Shown here one piece after another: positions 35,938 through 47,469 of a stretch of DNA of 64,000 bases. Every line of letters begins with the position of its first letter. Positions within the stretch are counted from its first letter, which is position 1. This DNA is from Siphonodentalium dalli (lineage: Eukaryota > Mollusca > Scaphopoda > Gadilida > Siphonodentaliidae): NCBI GenBank assembly GCA_032622095.1, contig CP136066.1:192626816-192690815 (forward strand), read 5' to 3'. The translations under genes were made by a program, and so were the position numbers. Under the pieces are notes generated by a model. That model did no database searches and was not told the origin of the DNA. It saw nothing but the letters and a program-made list of their open reading frames with translations.

Positions 35938-36411
35938 TTAACTCTTTCAGTGCCAGGGGCCGATCTCATCGGCCCTAATTTACGGTCTGTAAAATCGGCC
36001 CTAAAAAAATTTAAACAATTTAAATAAAAAAAAAATATTTAGATTTTTTTTTTTTTTTTTTGGGTATGCTTAAGCATGCTATAGCAAATTTAAAAACAAA
36101 CTGGATAAAACCTTAGGGGCATGTTATAACTCAAAACTATCACCAAGTATTCATAGTAATAATTTTGATGCCCATGAAAAACGTAAGATTCCCTGGCACT
36201 AAACCTACAAAATAAGTCTGTTAGAGAATATAAGAAAAAATTATTAAAATTGTAAAATATAAAAAACAAAAACAAAAAAATGATGAAAAATTGTTTTCTC
36301 TTATATATGCGAGGCAACCTACCGGTATGGTCGACTCGCATATATAACAGATTGCATTGGCACAGGGTATATGGGTTGATACAAAAATCAGACCTAGCAC
36401 TGAAAGGGTAA
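35938..36411 (-). mobile_element. TTAACCCTTTCAGTGCCA element with one hairpin core, copy 2
   Basis: Starts TTAACTCTTTCAGTGCCA with GGCCGATCTCATCGGCC next to it, and ends with the hairpin core (about 36296-36361), then ATGGGTTGATACAAAAATC and GCACTGAAAGGGTAA. The core here is damaged (GAGGCAACCTACCGGTATGG). It is reverse to copy 1, which lies only 410 bp away. Confidence 0.82.
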
Positions 36412-36530
36412 ACAGCCATGCAATTGCTGTGAGATCTAACTGTATTTATGTTCTGATAACAATACGGGATGATCGACCTGGTGGGTGAAATAATGTCCTC
36501 AGTCCATTCACCGAAAACAGTTGAGATGGT

Positions 36531-36970
36531 TCCAAGCCTCAGTTTAGTGTGCCTGTCATTTGCAGAATGAGGTACCCAGATGGTGAATTTAGTGACGCTA
36601 TCCCATATAGTGGGCTAGCATCACCAAATTCACCCTCTGGGGAGTGGGGACCTCATTCTGCTTAGGCCTCTTCTTCTCTGGGAAGTTTCTTTATTATCAA
36701 ATTTCTATAGAAACGTCTTCACATAACTTCTATTTATTTTTAGTTTAGTTTCTCTATACCCCCAAATTGGCAGATGATATTGAGGTTCCCATTTGGGAAC
36801 TTCAATCTGAGTCTATGTCTCCCATAGCAGATGAGGCCTAAGCAGAATGCGGTCCCCAGAGGGTGAATTCGTGATGCTACATGTAGCTCCCTATGCTGGA
36901 TAGAGTCACTAAATTCAACCTCTGGGGATCTCATTCTGCAAATGACACGCACACTAAACTTAGGCTTGGA
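36531..36970. mobile_element. AGAGGGTGAATTTAGTGATG-family fold-back element, copy 2
   Basis: TCCAAGCCTCAGTTTAGTGT at the left mirrors the right end (ACACTAAACTTAGGCTTGGA). Each arm holds an inner hairpin of the CAGAGGGTGAATT type. Between them are CCCATTTGGGAACTTCAATC and GATGAGGCCTAAGCAGAATG. The stretch 36971-37833 shows no supported gene. Confidence 0.85.
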
Positions 36971-37833
36971 TGGTTCTATAAAAGCAACAGAAACAGGAAA
37001 GAGTGGTATTTCCAGGGCCCTACATGCAACTCGTGGACATAAAACACGTACTGGTTAGATGGCTTACATACAACACTTACTGATTAGATGGCTTACTAAG
37101 GATTCAGATTCTTTTGCAGAGGTCCTGAATTATGCAGAATGCCAGGTCTACACTAGATTGTGGCTAAAACCTGGCTAACGCCCATAGAGATCATATATTC
37201 CACCAGTACAAAAGGTGGGAACCTTTTTATGTTCTGACCCCTACTGACTGAACTTTATGACATTGAAAACACAAGGCAGGGAATATATCTATTTGTTTAT
37301 ATTTGTTCCTCGATAATCTACTTCAAAGTATGGGGTGGTCACAGCTCGAAATTGCATGCTTTTCAGTGACTTTAATGAGTAGATATCGCAAAAAAAACAT
37401 TGAATGAATTACAAAGCAAACAAAGTCCCTTGAGTGCCAACTCCCTTTCAATTACATGCAAAAAGTATGAGATAACTCATAGTTGACACTCAATGTGTTA
37501 ACTAATGTAATCTCGAGCTGGGACCTTCACGTACATGTACAGATGAATAAACTATTAAGCAATAGGTACATGTATTAGCGAAGAAATATACTCCCCTCAT
37601 TATTTTTCGACTATTATTTTCCTGTCAAAAATTCAAAAAGTTTCTACATGTAGTTGTTGAACTGGTGGAATATGATCTCTAGGGGCGTTAACCAGAGTAG
37701 AGATTCGTGGGATCGAGGTCTACACATATTCATGTAATTAAACTCACTAAAAGCTCTCTCATATTAACTGCCAATTATTTATGCTAATTGGACCTTCAAT
37801 ACTTTCTGACACTATAAAGAACACATAGAATAG

Positions 37834-38050
37834 TACAGTAATGCCCTATGTAGTTGACCCCTTAACCACAGCAGAATTATGGGTAACTTTTCAGGATTTA
37901 GTCGGAAATATGGCTTGTTGCCATTCATCGGAAAGCTCTCCCCGAGAGCTTTCCGATGAATGGCAACAAGCCATATTTCCGACTAAATCCTGAAAAGTTA
38001 CCCATAATTCTGCTGTGGTTAAGGAGTCGATTAATTAGAGCGTTACTGTA
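37834..38050. mobile_element. TACAGTAATGCCC-family MITE (217 bp)
   Basis: Full-length fold-back copy, centre at CTCTCCCCGAGAG. Arms match nearly base for base apart from the outer CCTATGTAGTTGACCCC against GGAGTCGATTAATTAG. Flanking TA. No gene is supported between here and 38676. Confidence 0.87.
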
Positions 38051-38676
38051 GAATAGTACCACATCACATTGGGCAGCACAGCTCATTTAACATTAACAAT
38101 GTAATTATTCCTATTGAGTGTGTATCAAGGTATGCCTCAAGTATGGAGAACATAAACGAATAAAACGATACCCCTATAACTTGGTTTTATTACTGGTACA
38201 AGGTTAAGTGGTATTAATTATTGCTCTAATTACTACCCCATTCCAGGCAGCTAGGGGTATATTAACCATTTCACAGCCAGGTTTGTTTATATGAGGTACT
38301 CAAGATGTAGACTATTAATTTTCTTTTCACCAGCTATAGCCAATTGTTATTTCTATTTCACCTGGTAATCACACTTTGTCCTCTTGTCCTATAATGTTAG
38401 GAAGTTGATGAATTCTGATGGTTTTTCCGTTATTATTGCTGTTCTATCCATTTGTACATGTACATGTATTTGGGACATTTAATTTTAAATATTAGAAAAT
38501 TGTCTAACAATGATTGTGAAGATTGCTAGGTTATCTCAATCAGACGTATTTGTAACTTTTATGAGGAGAAATTGTTTCATTTACTATTAGTAGTCACAAA
38601 TTAGTTATAATAACTGGATTGCAATTTAAATCGATTTATGAATAATTTTTGATAAAATATCTAGATGGAAGAGTTA

Positions 38677-39053
38677 TTAACCCTTTACCCAACAAACCGG
38701 CCAAAACCGGCCAAATAAAGCTTCAACAGCCTAAAATATCTTCGGTCTGTCTCAATAGAACCATACACATATGGATATCATTGGAACCGGCTCCTTGACC
38801 ACATTGTGATAGTTACAGTTATGCCCTGTGCCAATGCATTCTCTTATATATGCGAGTCGACCATAGGTCGCCTCGCATATATAAGAGAATGCATTGGCCT
38901 AAAAAAAAAAAATTCTTACATTCTTTAACAATTTTATAATTTTTAATGTGTTAAGCCAATGCATTCTCTTATATATGCGAGGCGACCTATGGTCGACTCG
39001 CATATATAAGAGAATGCATTGGCACAGGGCCCTTCTGTTGGGTAAAGGGTTAA
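38677..39053 (+). mobile_element. TTAACCCTTTACCCAACA element with two hairpin cores, copy 1
   Basis: TTAACCCTTTACCCAACA is mirrored by TGTTGGGTAAAGGGTTAA. The left shell includes CCGGCCAAAACCGGCC and AAAGCTTCAACAGCC. Two complete cores face each other (38828-38898 and 38957-39025), separated by AT-rich ATTCTTACATTCTTTAAC. The TTAA ends and CCCTTT tips are piggyBac-like. Other copies are at 54066 and 57238. Confidence 0.87.
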
Positions 39054-39487
39054 AACTAAAATAAAACAAAGTATTTCTGTTATTGATCTAAAAGTGTCAT
39101 ATTTTATTACATGCTGTAAATCTCGTGTAGAAATAATACTATTTACAACGAAAGTTACCATCTAATAATTTGGTTGTTGAATTATATACAATATGTTCTG
39201 ATTTCAGGAGAAATGAATAAAACAATAAAACAGGCATAAATACAGGATATTATCTGTTACTGAGATACTGTTCCTTTAACAATACTTGGTAAATAGAGGA
39301 TACTGGTCAACGATTTTACTTGAATACCCGGGTTTTGGTTGAATACCCGGGTTTGGTTGAATACCCATCATGCAAATATTATATCCAGTACGGACAAATC
39401 CATACCATACATTTCACAGTCGTTCCATCTACTAGTAAATACTTTCTGTTAATTTATTTTTGCAAGGGGTAAAAGTCAGCGGGACTT

Positions 39488-39613
39488 AAGTAATGCCCTA
39501 AATAATCGACTCCTTAACCACAGCATAATTATGGGTTATTTCAGGATTTAGTCAGAAAAATTACCCATAATTATGCTGTGGTTAAGGAGTCGATTATTTA
39601 GGGCATTACTGTA
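39488..39613. mobile_element. TACAGTAATGCCC-family MITE, mid-size (126 bp)
   Basis: AAGTAATGCCCTAAATAATC to GATTATTTAGGGCATTACTGTA. The hairpin loops at TTCAGGATTTAGTCAG, so about 45 bp of each arm's inner part is gone compared with the 217-bp form. Confidence 0.85.
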
Positions 39614-40463
39614 TCATCAGGGACATATCCAGGCCGTTTTTCATACCATTTACTATGGGAGGCCAAATTCACATTTAATAATTAATTGCGCAATTAATTC
39701 TATTCTATTCTATTTGCGCTTAAGCGCAATTATTTGCACTTAAGCGCAATTATATGAATTAAAGTGATAATGGTCTCATTTCAAGCAGGATAAGCATAAT
39801 CCATTGAACCAAATGATATCTGACAATAATTTATAAGCATTGCCAATCCATACATATATAAAAATTTCCAAAGTTCCGCTTGAGAAACTTGATCAAATTG
39901 ATCTCTCAGTAAAATTCAAAATACTGACTCCGAGAGCCCTAGATTAGCTCTCAATGCATTGGATTTTCAAAAATATTTCAAGGGGGAGAACCCCCAGACA
40001 CCCCATTATCAGCAGGGGGACACCCCATCCCGAACACTCAAGTTTTCAGGATATGCCTTCGGCATATCATTGCCCAAAAACAGGTGTCCCCAAAAAATCC
40101 CTGGATCCTTCTCTGTGTATCATGTAGAAATTTTAGTCCCCTAAAATTGATGATAATGACGATTAAGTGGAAATTCTGTATTTTTCTGTAGCCATGATTG
40201 AGATAAGACGGGTATTTAACCAAAATATGGAGGTGTTCTTTTTATTATACGGGTATGTGTCACTTTATAAAATAAAAAAAATAAATAAAAATTCCACAGT
40301 TCACTTCAAATTGTTCGAAAACTGTCTTGGACAAAAAGTGTCTTGGGTATTTGCTGTCAAAAGTGGCAATAAACCCTATAAATGAGAAGTGATCTCCGAG
40401 AGGATATTTACTAAGGTCTTATTTTTCGCTTTGATAAGTATTTATCAATCCCTCCGTCCAGGC
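39614..40463. other. No gene seen; small palindromic repeats
   Basis: Contains GCGCTTAAGCGCAATTATTT-type short palindromes (39715-39755) and AT-rich DNA. I see no supported exon. Confidence 0.45.
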
Positions 40464-41270
40464 CAGGCTTGTTAAAGTGCCGCTGGTACCAATGTAGTCG
40501 GTACCGGTACCGGTACTGCGTTGGAACCGCTGTACCGGTACTGGTGTTGTATTGATTATTCCACTACATATCACACATTTAAAAGAGTATATTCTAATGT
40601 GGTAATTACTGGTAATGTATGGCATTTTGTGCCAGTTTTTGGTGATTGTTGTGGATGACAAATGCAACCATGTCAGACTATCCTAATGCACGATGCCACA
40701 GCAGCCGCACATAAATGTGTGACATACATGCATTAGTATAGTCTGAAATACAGTAGTTGGATTTATCAGTAAAATTATCACCCACAACCATCACCTACAA
40801 TGTGCCATAATTTAGGCGGCCTGATAGGTGTTAGAACTTTTATGTTTAGGGCTTCAGGCGCTCAAATACATACATCGGAAAGATGAGTATTTATATATGG
40901 TGAATGACAATTTAAACTGAAATAAATTTTATGTACCTGCAAGGCTGCAATCCTCATATGTAAGTTATAATGTAACACACATTGAGTCAATGACACATAT
41001 ATACATTGTTGAATAAAATGATAACAGCTTCAAGACTCGACATCCGCCGCTGCGTGCTTGATCCGTTGACACATAGTAGCATACCATAATGCAAGCGGCA
41101 GTTGCGGCACACTTAAAAGAGCAAAGTTCCTTCAATTTTAATCGATCTATACTGATCCATTTACTGTTTTTGGCGAGTACCGAGAACCGTCGGTACTGAG
41201 TATCAGAACCGGTACCATCGAAACGGCCAAGTACCGCCGGTACCTGTACTGGTACCGGTTGACAAGCCTG
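40464..41270. mobile_element. Non-autonomous hAT element with ACCGGTACC repeats
   Basis: Ends CAGGCTTGTTAAAG and GGTTGACAAGCCTG are flanked by a perfect 8-bp duplication, GTCCAGGC (40456-40463 and 41271-41278). Subterminal regions are packed with GGTACCGGTACCGG motifs on both sides. No transposase was seen. It ends 110 bp before the acceptor of the large BAHD1 exon. Confidence 0.9.
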
Positions 41271-41392
41271 GTCCAGGCGATTGACATGAACATTCACGAC
41301 AATTTCCCACTATTTAATAGGGAATAATAAAATAACAGGTCTTATCCCCTCTGATCACATTTCTTGTTATTTCATTCCAGGTTAAAGTAACC

Positions 41393-43253
41393 ATGCCACA
41401 AGAAAAAGGATTGAAGAAGAAACGCCGCAAAATCTGCTATAAGGACAAACATAAAATCGGGAGACGGAAGGTAACGGAGAAGGTCATAACTTATAACGAA
41501 TCTCTACGCATTTACGACACTGTTCTACAGCAACTATGTAAACAATATCAGGGAATTAAGAAAAGTGAAGCTCAAAAGCGGAAAAGTTGTGGTAGTGAAC
41601 ATCATGTGGAGGAGAAAAAGAAAAAGTTAACGGTGACTGACAATCATTTGGAGAAGAATGATAGTGATGAATCCTCAAGTAAAGGTGATAGTCAATTGTC
41701 GATAAATGCTGGCAACAGTGCAGGGAAATCTGTATCCAATAAGAAAGAACTGCATCTAAAATCACCTTCAAAAGTTAAGAAAACGGCAGGCTCCAAAAAT
41801 ATGAATTCGATTAAAGAACTGAAGAAAATGAAATCTGATTTGAAAAAAGAGGTCAATTCATGTCGTCTGAACAAATCACTGAAAAAAGTAAAGGAATCGG
41901 TCAAAAAGAAGAAAATGGTTCTTAAAAACAAATGTGTGAAAAAGGTTTCTAATTCGAATAAGGATAAGAATTCATCTAAGAGTATTAATTCAGAAAAGGA
42001 AAATAAGGATGCGAAGAAAAAAATTATTTCTGTGAAATCTTCAGACACTAACAGTAGTGGTAAAAAGCAGAAGATTAAAGGTTTAACAATGAGAGAGGAT
42101 GGAAGTGAAAATCCGCTGAAAAAAAAGGAGGAAGGAAGTGGAAAATCACCGAGAAAAGACGAGGAAAAAGGCAAGAAATCACCGAAAAAAGGGGAATTAA
42201 AAAGGACTAAAGAGACCGCGAGGCTTAAAGAAAGTGTGGAGAAAAAGCGTCAATGGAAAAAAGAAACTAAATCAGTAGTAATTAGTAATAAGCGTGAAGC
42301 AAGTTTGAACGCTGCAGCTAAAGTTAATTTGATGCTGCAATCTAAAAGTAGTGATGATTCCGATACGAGTAGTGATGCAACGGATGTTAATTCGGACTGT
42401 GTATCGCCAGTCTGTGATGATAAATTAGAGAATAAGGCCGAAGATTCTGTGGGTGCTGTTGTGACTGAGTCGCAAGAATTGACAAGCAAGGGAGACAATT
42501 CTGAAGTACGACCAAAAAGGAAAAAGGTCAGATGTACTTGTAATTCTTCCGATGGACCTGATGGATGTATGGTGAAACATAAAAGTAAAAAATCAGAAAC
42601 AAAAGACAGTTCTTCAGAAAATTTCACAAAGGTGAAAAAACCTGCATTGGATATACCTATATCCATAGAGGACAAATCACCTGAGAATGGATCTGATGAG
42701 AAACTTGTGAAAAAGAGGATTAATCGTCAAATCGCTGCCAGAACTCACTGTAAAATTGACCAAATTCCCAGGAAATCCTTGTCAAAATCAGTTGACATAT
42801 TGGATGTTTCATCAAACTCACCAGACAAATGTCGATGGGTTAAAGGTTGGGGGACGAAATGTTGTTCTGCTGATGAGCCAATCTGTTGTTCATCACCTTC
42901 TTCTTCTTCTTCGGAACAAAGCTGTTCAGTCGCTCAGTGTTCGAATACCAAACCATCCGTGGAATTGGAAATTGTCGCCGATGACACACGACCTTCCAGT
43001 GCTATTGACGTGATGACTCCATTCATGCCACCGAGGCCAGATTCGTCGTGTTTTATTACTAATGTTTTCCCACCGTCTCAGACATGTATTCAGCCATGCT
43101 GTCCTCACGGGGTTTTGTCCTCGACTCAGTATCAGTCATTTTCTTTAGGACGAGTTGGAAATATTGGCAACGTTCAGATGATTCCGTTACAACAGCCTGG
43201 TCCCTACACAAGTGCTTTCAATGTGCCATTCCAAAGTGCTGTCACTCATTATG
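41393..43253 (+). CDS. BAHD1: BAHD1-like protein, large N-terminal coding exon
   Basis: BAHD1 is a chromatin protein that, in vertebrates, promotes heterochromatin and gene silencing through a C-terminal BAH domain. The spliced frame of five exons gives 1,001 residues; human BAHD1 is about 780. This exon encodes residues 1-620 plus one base. It is strongly Lys/Ser-rich and predicted disordered (residues ~60-300). It contains ASLNAAAKVNLML (residues 303-315), resembling the family's repeated ASLNAAA motif, and two Cys-rich patches (VRCTCNSSDGPDGC and CRWVKGWGTKCC...ICC). The acceptor is TTTCATTCCAG ending at 41380; the 12 bases before the ATG are open (VKVT), so translation may start in an upstream exon. 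The donor is GTGAGT at 43254. Identity rests mainly on the BAH exons downstream. Confidence 0.88.
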
Positions 43254-43290
43254 GTGAGTTTCCTCTATAGTAGGCCAAATAAAATATATT
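43219..43290 (+). repeat. 72-bp source of a displaced exon/intron boundary copy
   Basis: The last 35 coding bases of the exon, its donor and the first 37 intron bases recur exactly at 44915-44986. The match starts at CAATGTGCCATTCC and ends at AAATATATT; flanks outside differ. Confidence 0.95.
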
Positions 43291-44914
43291 TTGTGAAATT
43301 ATTCAAGGGTTGCTAGGAATGTCGCTAGGGTAGGTTCTAAACCACTAGTATGCATACAGGCGATGATATTTCCTGGATACATATTGTGGAGTAGGCTGGT
43401 AAGAGCCCAGTCTGGAGTAAACTACATACCCACATATAAAAAATAGTGGGTCTGACGACCTTTCGTTCAGTTTTCATTTCCCAAACCCGGGATTCCTTGT
43501 AATTACCGCCAGTCAAAACTTAGCTCCAAGAAATGTGTGGCCCAATAAAAAAACTAGTAACATGTCACGTGCTCTCTGTGTGGAAATTCCGAAGGTGTGG
43601 CTAAATGTTGTTAAAATAGTATCCATGACGTCATGTTATACCGGAAGAGAAATTCACAAATCGACAAATAAAGTAGATTGTTGACGAGCGGTCGAAAGTT
43701 TAAAATCAAGAATCACCGGAATTTGGATTGCAGGCAACTGTAATTAGGGTACACCTGGCCAATCGTTGGAGCTAATAATACGGCTGTGTAAGGTCGGGAG
43801 GGTTTCGGTGGGGTTGGTGGTAGAATTGTGTTGCTCTTCGCTCGTTTTGGCTGCGGTGGTACTACTGCCGGTACTGGGGAACTGATAGCTCGTTTTGTTA
43901 TGTCATTTAACTTTTTTTTAGTTCTGGAGTTGTTTTAGCAAATAGTCCCGACATTCATGTATTTTTGATTCGTGGCCGTTGATTTGTGTTATTTTTTGAC
44001 AACATGGTCGACAAATCGCCTGGCCAATCTAAAAAATAATTCGTTCTGAGTCCAAGAGATCCACATAAATTGACATTTTTTATAATTTCAAGAAGATCTG
44101 TCTTAGTTATTGTACATATTATTTTGGATCCCGGAAGTTAGCTGTTTCCCTTTATTGTCAGTAAAACAACCGCCGAACGAAAAGTCACAAACCCTGCAAC
44201 TATTAATTCCGATTCTTAGAATCGGCTTCACAGGGTTGAAGCGGCCATGACGGCACTGGCACGTGACCGTGTTTACGCCTGTCAATCACAACTAATTTCA
44301 GATTTATATTTAGTGCCGTGTGACGTAATTTGGGGGAAGCCCACTACCGTTCAGAAATGAAAAGTTGATGGGAATGCAATAGACTCAGTATCAGTATGAA
44401 TCTGAGTGTATGTTTACATAGACTGGTAAGAGCCCTACTGGTTAGTCAACTAATTATACAGAAAATAATTGGTAGCTTGGCGGCGGAGTATAAAATTAGA
44501 AATGCTACTCACATGAATGCCGTGTATGCCATGTGATAACTATAATGGAGTGTTTTGCAAGAGGTCTAAATCGTAATATAGTTAAAATCACAGCAAAAAC
44601 ACCGTCATCACAGTTAACAAATGGGAGTACAAAGACCGTAACCTGATGTTGGGCTATTATAAATTTTGAAAGTAATTTGGAGCGTATGCAAAGGGCCGAA
44701 TGACGTTTATAGCCAAAGGGATTAATTAGGAATTTAAATAGTACATGTATACATGTATGTTGTAGGAGCAAAGAAAGAGTTAGTGTATGCATATGTAGTA
44801 TAACTGAGAGGTGTAATGTGTTAAAATCAAAATTTCACTGATATCATCATCAGTTACAATATCTCGGTGACGAATCCTCTAAACGAGGAACCGTCGCTTT
44901 TCGGCAGTTCACCA
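43291..44914. other. BAHD1-like intron, no gene or TIR seen
   Basis: Sits between the two 72-bp copies. It contains a repeated GCTGGTAAGAGCCC / ACTGGTAAGAGCCC phrase (43396 and 44421), but no convincing inverted ends and no supported coding region. Confidence 0.5.
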
Positions 44915-44986
44915 CAATGTGCCATTCCAAAGTGCTGTCACTCATTATGGTGAGTTTCCTCTATAGTAGGCCAAATAAAATATATT
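44915..44986 (+). repeat. 72-bp copy of the BAHD1 exon end and donor inside the intron
   Basis: Identical to 43219-43290, including the GTGAGT donor. It lacks an acceptor-like sequence immediately upstream, so it looks like a decoy donor, not an extra exon. Confidence 0.95.
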
Positions 44987-45435
44987 ATTATACATCCCTT
45001 AACTAAAGCCAAAAAAAAAATACCTGTGTTTAAGGTTTCCCTACTTACCCTAGAAAAAGGTACCTAACCAAAACTTTTTATTGGACTGAGGACGCAGAAA
45101 TTTTTTTTGCTCAGTGGGAAGGGCATTGAAAGGTATCTTTCCCAATTTCAAACCTTTCCTATAAAAAAGATTTAGAAGTTTTTTGAGTCTGGTTCTCTGA
45201 TTAATTCAAGATTAACAATATTTAGTGTTGAACCTTTCAATTAATCTGAATTGTGGAGCTTTCGAGATTGAATTTTCAATGACCCAACGGAATTCAGAAT
45301 TAAAAAAAAAAAAATTCCCTACCTACCTACATGTACCTACCCTAATTATTTTGGACCATGTAACCCTAAACACAGGTATTATTTTTTTTGGTCTAACACC
45401 ATTTCATGATTGGGCAAAAGCCGCCACGTGATAAT

Positions 45436-45490
45436 CCGGGAAAAAGTCATATTGGACTCCCAAGTGTGCAATATGACTTTTTTATCAGGA
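45436..45490. repeat. Small hairpin with AAAGTCATATTGGACTC
   Basis: AAAAAGTCATATTGGACTCC and GCAATATGACTTTTTT pair around CAAGTGT. It shares its stem sequence with the larger hairpin at 45670-45842. Confidence 0.65.
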
Positions 45491-45669
45491 CTCTCTGACG
45501 TCACGAATTAACTATTGCGAAATGAATCGGTGAAATTGTTCCAAATCATGCTTTCTGATGATCAAATACAGGCTTTTATAGATAATTAAGTGCCGACAAA
45601 TACCAAAAATAACCACAAAAGTTTTATTCCCAAAATTTGGATAAACATACAGATGGATAATAAAAATGT

Positions 45670-45842
45670 CATTATACAATGTTGTGTACAGTATGAGTTT
45701 TTCTTGTACTCGTCCAGATTGTGGTGAAAAGTCATATTGGACTCGACACTTCGTGCCTTGTCCAATATGACTTTTGACCACAACTTGGACTCGTACAAGA
45801 AAAACACATACTGTAGTACTGTACACAACATTGTATAATAAC
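45670..45842. repeat. Long fold-back element with AAAGTCATATTGGACTC core
   Basis: Arms run CATTATACAATGTTGTGTAC...CTTGTACTCGTCCAGATTGT and mirror almost completely to 45842, with a centre at CACTTCGTG. It is probably a MITE; no clear target duplication was identified. Confidence 0.75.
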
Positions 45843-46057
45843 TTATTTGAGTCTCAAACACTGTCGCATTGAAATAAGTGGCACACAATTGATGTTTTAT
45901 TTCGATTTTTGATATTATGACCAAAAAAAAAAATTAAAAATTATTTTGGTATGTATTTTACCAACATGTGCATACAATATTGAGCATTTATTGACAGACA
46001 ACATGAACTCTTAACATATCTCTGTGTAATGTGTGAAGATTGACCAACATGTATACA

Positions 46058-46441
46058 TATACCCTGCTTGACAAAACAAGTGTCCATCTAACCGCGGTGC
46101 AATTAGCGTTGCCACCGTTGCTGAAATGCAACTACACCGTGGCTCCACCGGCTAACTACAGTTGGGCCGCGGTGTACTTGCCGTTCGGCCATGGTGTAAT
46201 TGCCGCGGTGTACGTTCATTAAACTGAAAAAAGACTATACAAACCAGAAATCTAACCACGGTGTACATGCCGTTCGGCTGCGGTGTAGTTGCCTTTCGGC
46301 CGCAGTGTACTTGCTGTTGGGCCACGGTGTACTTGCCGTTCGGCCGTGGTGCTCAACTGCAGTTACAAACTCTTGACACCGTGGCCGAACGGCAAATACA
46401 CCGCGGTGCCCATGGACACTTGTTTTGTCCAGCAGGGTATA
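46058..46441. mobile_element. MITE with ~40-bp TIRs and GCGGTGTACTTGCCGTTCGG array
   Basis: TATACCCTGCTTGACAAAAC mirrors the right end GTTTTGTCCAGCAGGGTATA, both continuing through AAGTGTCCA...CCGCGGTG. The interior has about ten partly degenerate copies of CGGTGTACTTGCCGTTCGGC in both orientations. Open frames (46040-46473) come from the array. Confidence 0.85.
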
Positions 46442-46892
46442 GCTTCAGGCACAGAACATTAAGTACCCGGTAGATGAGTCATGAAGAAAATGATTAGCTG
46501 ATCCTCATAGTCTGGTGTAACTCCAGAACAATTGAAAGGAACTGGAGGAAATTTAGGATCACCTGTTATAATAATGGAGAGGTCTCAATAGATAACAATA
46601 ACAATTGGGAATAGTCAGGGGCATTATAACATTATGATTATAGGTAATCCCTGTGTCATATACTGGTAGTACAATGTAATTTATATATATAAAGAATTTT
46701 AAGATTAAATGAGTGTATATGCATTACAAAGTACCTTCTACATTTTCTGACTATTACTAGACAATGGAAGGTATCATACTCCATGCTTTATATTATGTGC
46801 ACAAACAAATACAAAATTAAAATAAATGCCTCCCTCCCTCACTGATTTAAAACAATATAGCCTGAGAGACAATTACATGTAATTATACCTCC

Positions 46893-47460
46893 CCCCCCCC
46901 CGCAACGAAGTTAGGGGGGGTATACTGGAATCAGCTTGTCCGTCCGTCCATGGACACAAATTTGTCCTGAGTTTTTCTCAGTCGTTTTTTTTATCAATTT
47001 TCGTGAAACTTTCGTGCACAGACATCAACTACCATGGGAACCTGTGCACCTGCGATTATGACGTCTGTCAGACCTTTTTTGGTGGAGTTATCCCCCATTT
47101 TTCGCAACATGTATAATTTTGTCCAAGCTTTTATTCCTACATTTATAGGTCAATGTTTTTGAATCTTGGCACTGATATTTAGTACCATGGGAACCTGTGC
47201 ACCTGCGATTATGATGTCTGTCCGACTTTTTTGTGTGGAGTTTTCCCCTTTTTCGACTTAAGAACATTTTCGCAACATGCATAATTTTGTCCGAGCTTTT
47301 ATTCCTACATTTTTCGGTCAATAGGTTTAAGATTAGGGTTAGGGTTGTGCACCTGCAATGGGAACTGTTATTTTAACTAAATGTTTACTGACATGTGAAA
47401 CATCTTAGTATTTTAAAAACACGGGGGTATCCTTAGTCCCATTGGGACAGTCACACCTCT
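46893..47460. repeat. Mollusc-type GTATACTGGAATCAGC/GTCCGTCCGTCC repeat
   Basis: A C-run then GGGGGGTATACTGG and GCTTGTCCGTCCGTCC, then a ~180-bp unit (ACCATGGGAACCTGTGCACC...ATTATGA(C/T)GTCTGTC) present twice at 47031 and 47184. It ends with CAGTCACACCTC. A short TTAGGGTTAGGGTT lies at 47333. A related head is at 58186-58260. Confidence 0.65.
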
Positions 47461-47469
47461 AGTTAATTT

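Noticed and set aside
41692-42174. 160-residue minus-strand open frame opposite the BAHD1 exon
   Set aside because: It is the complement of a Lys/Ser-rich coding sequence, giving a Phe/Leu/Ser-rich frame without start context or domain; a shadow of the real exon.
43291-44914. Interpreting the DNA between the two 72-bp copies as a transposon with a 72-bp target duplication
   Set aside because: No inverted ends or element-like features, and 72 bp is far too long for known target duplications.
47333-47346. TTAGGGTTAGGGTT, resembling telomeric repeat
   Set aside because: Only about two units, inside a dispersed repeat; not a telomere or convincing interstitial telomere.
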